From positions 1-64,000 of the forward strand of contig CACGFX010000004.1 of the NCBI GenBank assembly GCA_902572395.1: a stretch of DNA of 64,000 nt, given 5' to 3'. The stretch comes from an uncultured Synechococcaceae cyanobacterium. Lineage in GTDB: Bacteria > Cyanobacteriota > Cyanobacteriia > PCC-6307 > Cyanobiaceae. The translations under genes were made by a program, and so were the position numbers. The first letter of the stretch is position 1. The number at the start of each line of letters is the position of its first letter. Of this stretch, positions 63,093 through 64,000 are shown one piece after another. The notes under the pieces were generated by a model, which was not told the origin of the DNA, searched no databases, and worked only from the letters and a program-made list of their open reading frames with translations.

Positions 63093-63793
63093 AACAAATT
63101 ATTACTCAACATGGGTGGGGACTAAATAAATATTTTTGGGATGATTATAAAGTTGATTTTTTAAATAATAATTGGCATTGGCAAGATAATGAAAGGGGCT
63201 ATTTTTCGACAAATAATTATCAAGCAAAATGGATTAAAAGCGAATCTAAAAAAGAAATCAGGATGACTTTATGCCATTCATTTGGTTTTCATTTAATGCC
63301 AAAAAAAATTTTAAAAGAAGCAACTCATATTGTTCTTATAAATTCTTTTAATAATTTTCTTCCTTTAAATAATAAGAGAAACTTTATTTTGAAATCTCTA
63401 AAAAGAATGGAAACAAAAATCATAAAAGATGAACCTAAGGATATGTTGAAAGAATTTATATATAGATCATTTATGCCAAATCATATGAATAATAGTTTTA
63501 AAAATATCTTTTATAAAAGTCTAGAGAGTTTAAATAAAACTCTTCTTTTAAGTGATTTAAAAGAACTTTACATCAATAGAGATTTTCCAGTATTTTTAAG
63601 AAAAGATTGCAAAATTATTTTTATAAAATCAGAAAATGATTTGATTCTTGACAATGAATCAAATAATAACTTTTTAGATTCCTTAAATAAAACACTTGAA
63701 AGGAAGCCAATTTTAATTAGATTAGCTCAACAAGGCCATTGCTTGAATAATTTAAATTTATACGAGATCTTACGTAATACACTTAAAGATTGA
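63089..63793 (+). CDS. bioK: alpha/beta hydrolase, BioK-type pimeloyl-ACP methyl ester esterase
   Basis: Position between bioF and bioC; HGWG and LCHSFGFHL nucleophile region. Confidence 0.75.
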   Translation: MKQIITQHGWGLNKYFWDDYKVDFLNNNWHWQDNERGYFSTNNYQAKWIKSESKKEIRMTLCHSFGFHLMPKKILKEATHIVLINSFNNFLPLNNKRNFILKSLKRMETKIIKDEPKDMLKEFIYRSFMPNHMNNSFKNIFYKSLESLNKTLLLSDLKELYINRDFPVFLRKDCKIIFIKSENDLILDNESNNNFLDSLNKTLERKPILIRLAQQGHCLNNLNLYEILRNTLKD

Positions 63794-63794
63794 A

Positions 63795-64000
63795 ATGGAT
63801 AGTAAAAAGTGGAATGAAAAAATACAAAATAATTTCAATGATGCTGCATATCGGTATTTAGAGCATTCAAATATTCAGAAATTTTTTGCAAAAAAGATTG
63901 TTCATCTTATTAAAGAATTAAATCCCCAAAAAAAAGGAGAATGGATAGATCTAGGATCAGGACCAGGACTATTAGCAGATGAAATAGAAAAAATTTCTTC
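63795..64000 (+). CDS. bioC: malonyl-ACP O-methyltransferase BioC (truncated by window end)
   Basis: MDSKKWNEKIQNNFNDAAYRYLEHSNIQ..WIDLGSGPGLLADEI. Confidence 0.88.
   Translation, partial: MDSKKWNEKIQNNFNDAAYRYLEHSNIQKFFAKKIVHLIKELNPQKKGEWIDLGSGPGLLADEIEKIS

Overview
AT-rich 64 kb window that reads as a high-light-type Prochlorococcus (marine picocyanobacterium) chromosome segment; this assignment is inferred from gene content and composition. Positions 1 to about 26.4 kb are accessory and island-like: many 30-60 aa microproteins, two HLIPs, a PsbN-like gene, an excisionase-like HTH gene, and small repeats. This part carries a compact minus-strand operon (11591->5593): guanidine-hydrolase-type ureohydrolase (GdmH-like), HypA, HypB, a NitT/TauT-type ABC transporter, and a Rieske non-heme iron oxygenase. 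From about 26.4 to 64 kb the content is conserved core: rpoZ, pyrR, gpmI, secG, groEL/ES, atpDC, PSRP-3, pepP, nadD/nadE, ferredoxin, the atpIBEF'FHAG cluster, ftsW, ccdA/ccs1, queF, glnB, tlyA, purB, fumC, a Ski2-like helicase and bioF-bioK-bioC (truncated at the window edge). The strongest candidates for a lesser-described system are (i) the Rieske oxygenase appended to the guanidine uptake/hydrolysis operon, (ii) several paralogous or translationally overlapping microprotein families that the ORF track misses, including two CP12-tail-like peptides and a twin-CX3C peptide, and (iii) a 24-bp direct repeat of a gene 3' end flanking a ~0.5 kb block. All calls were made by eye; no database search or alignment was run.
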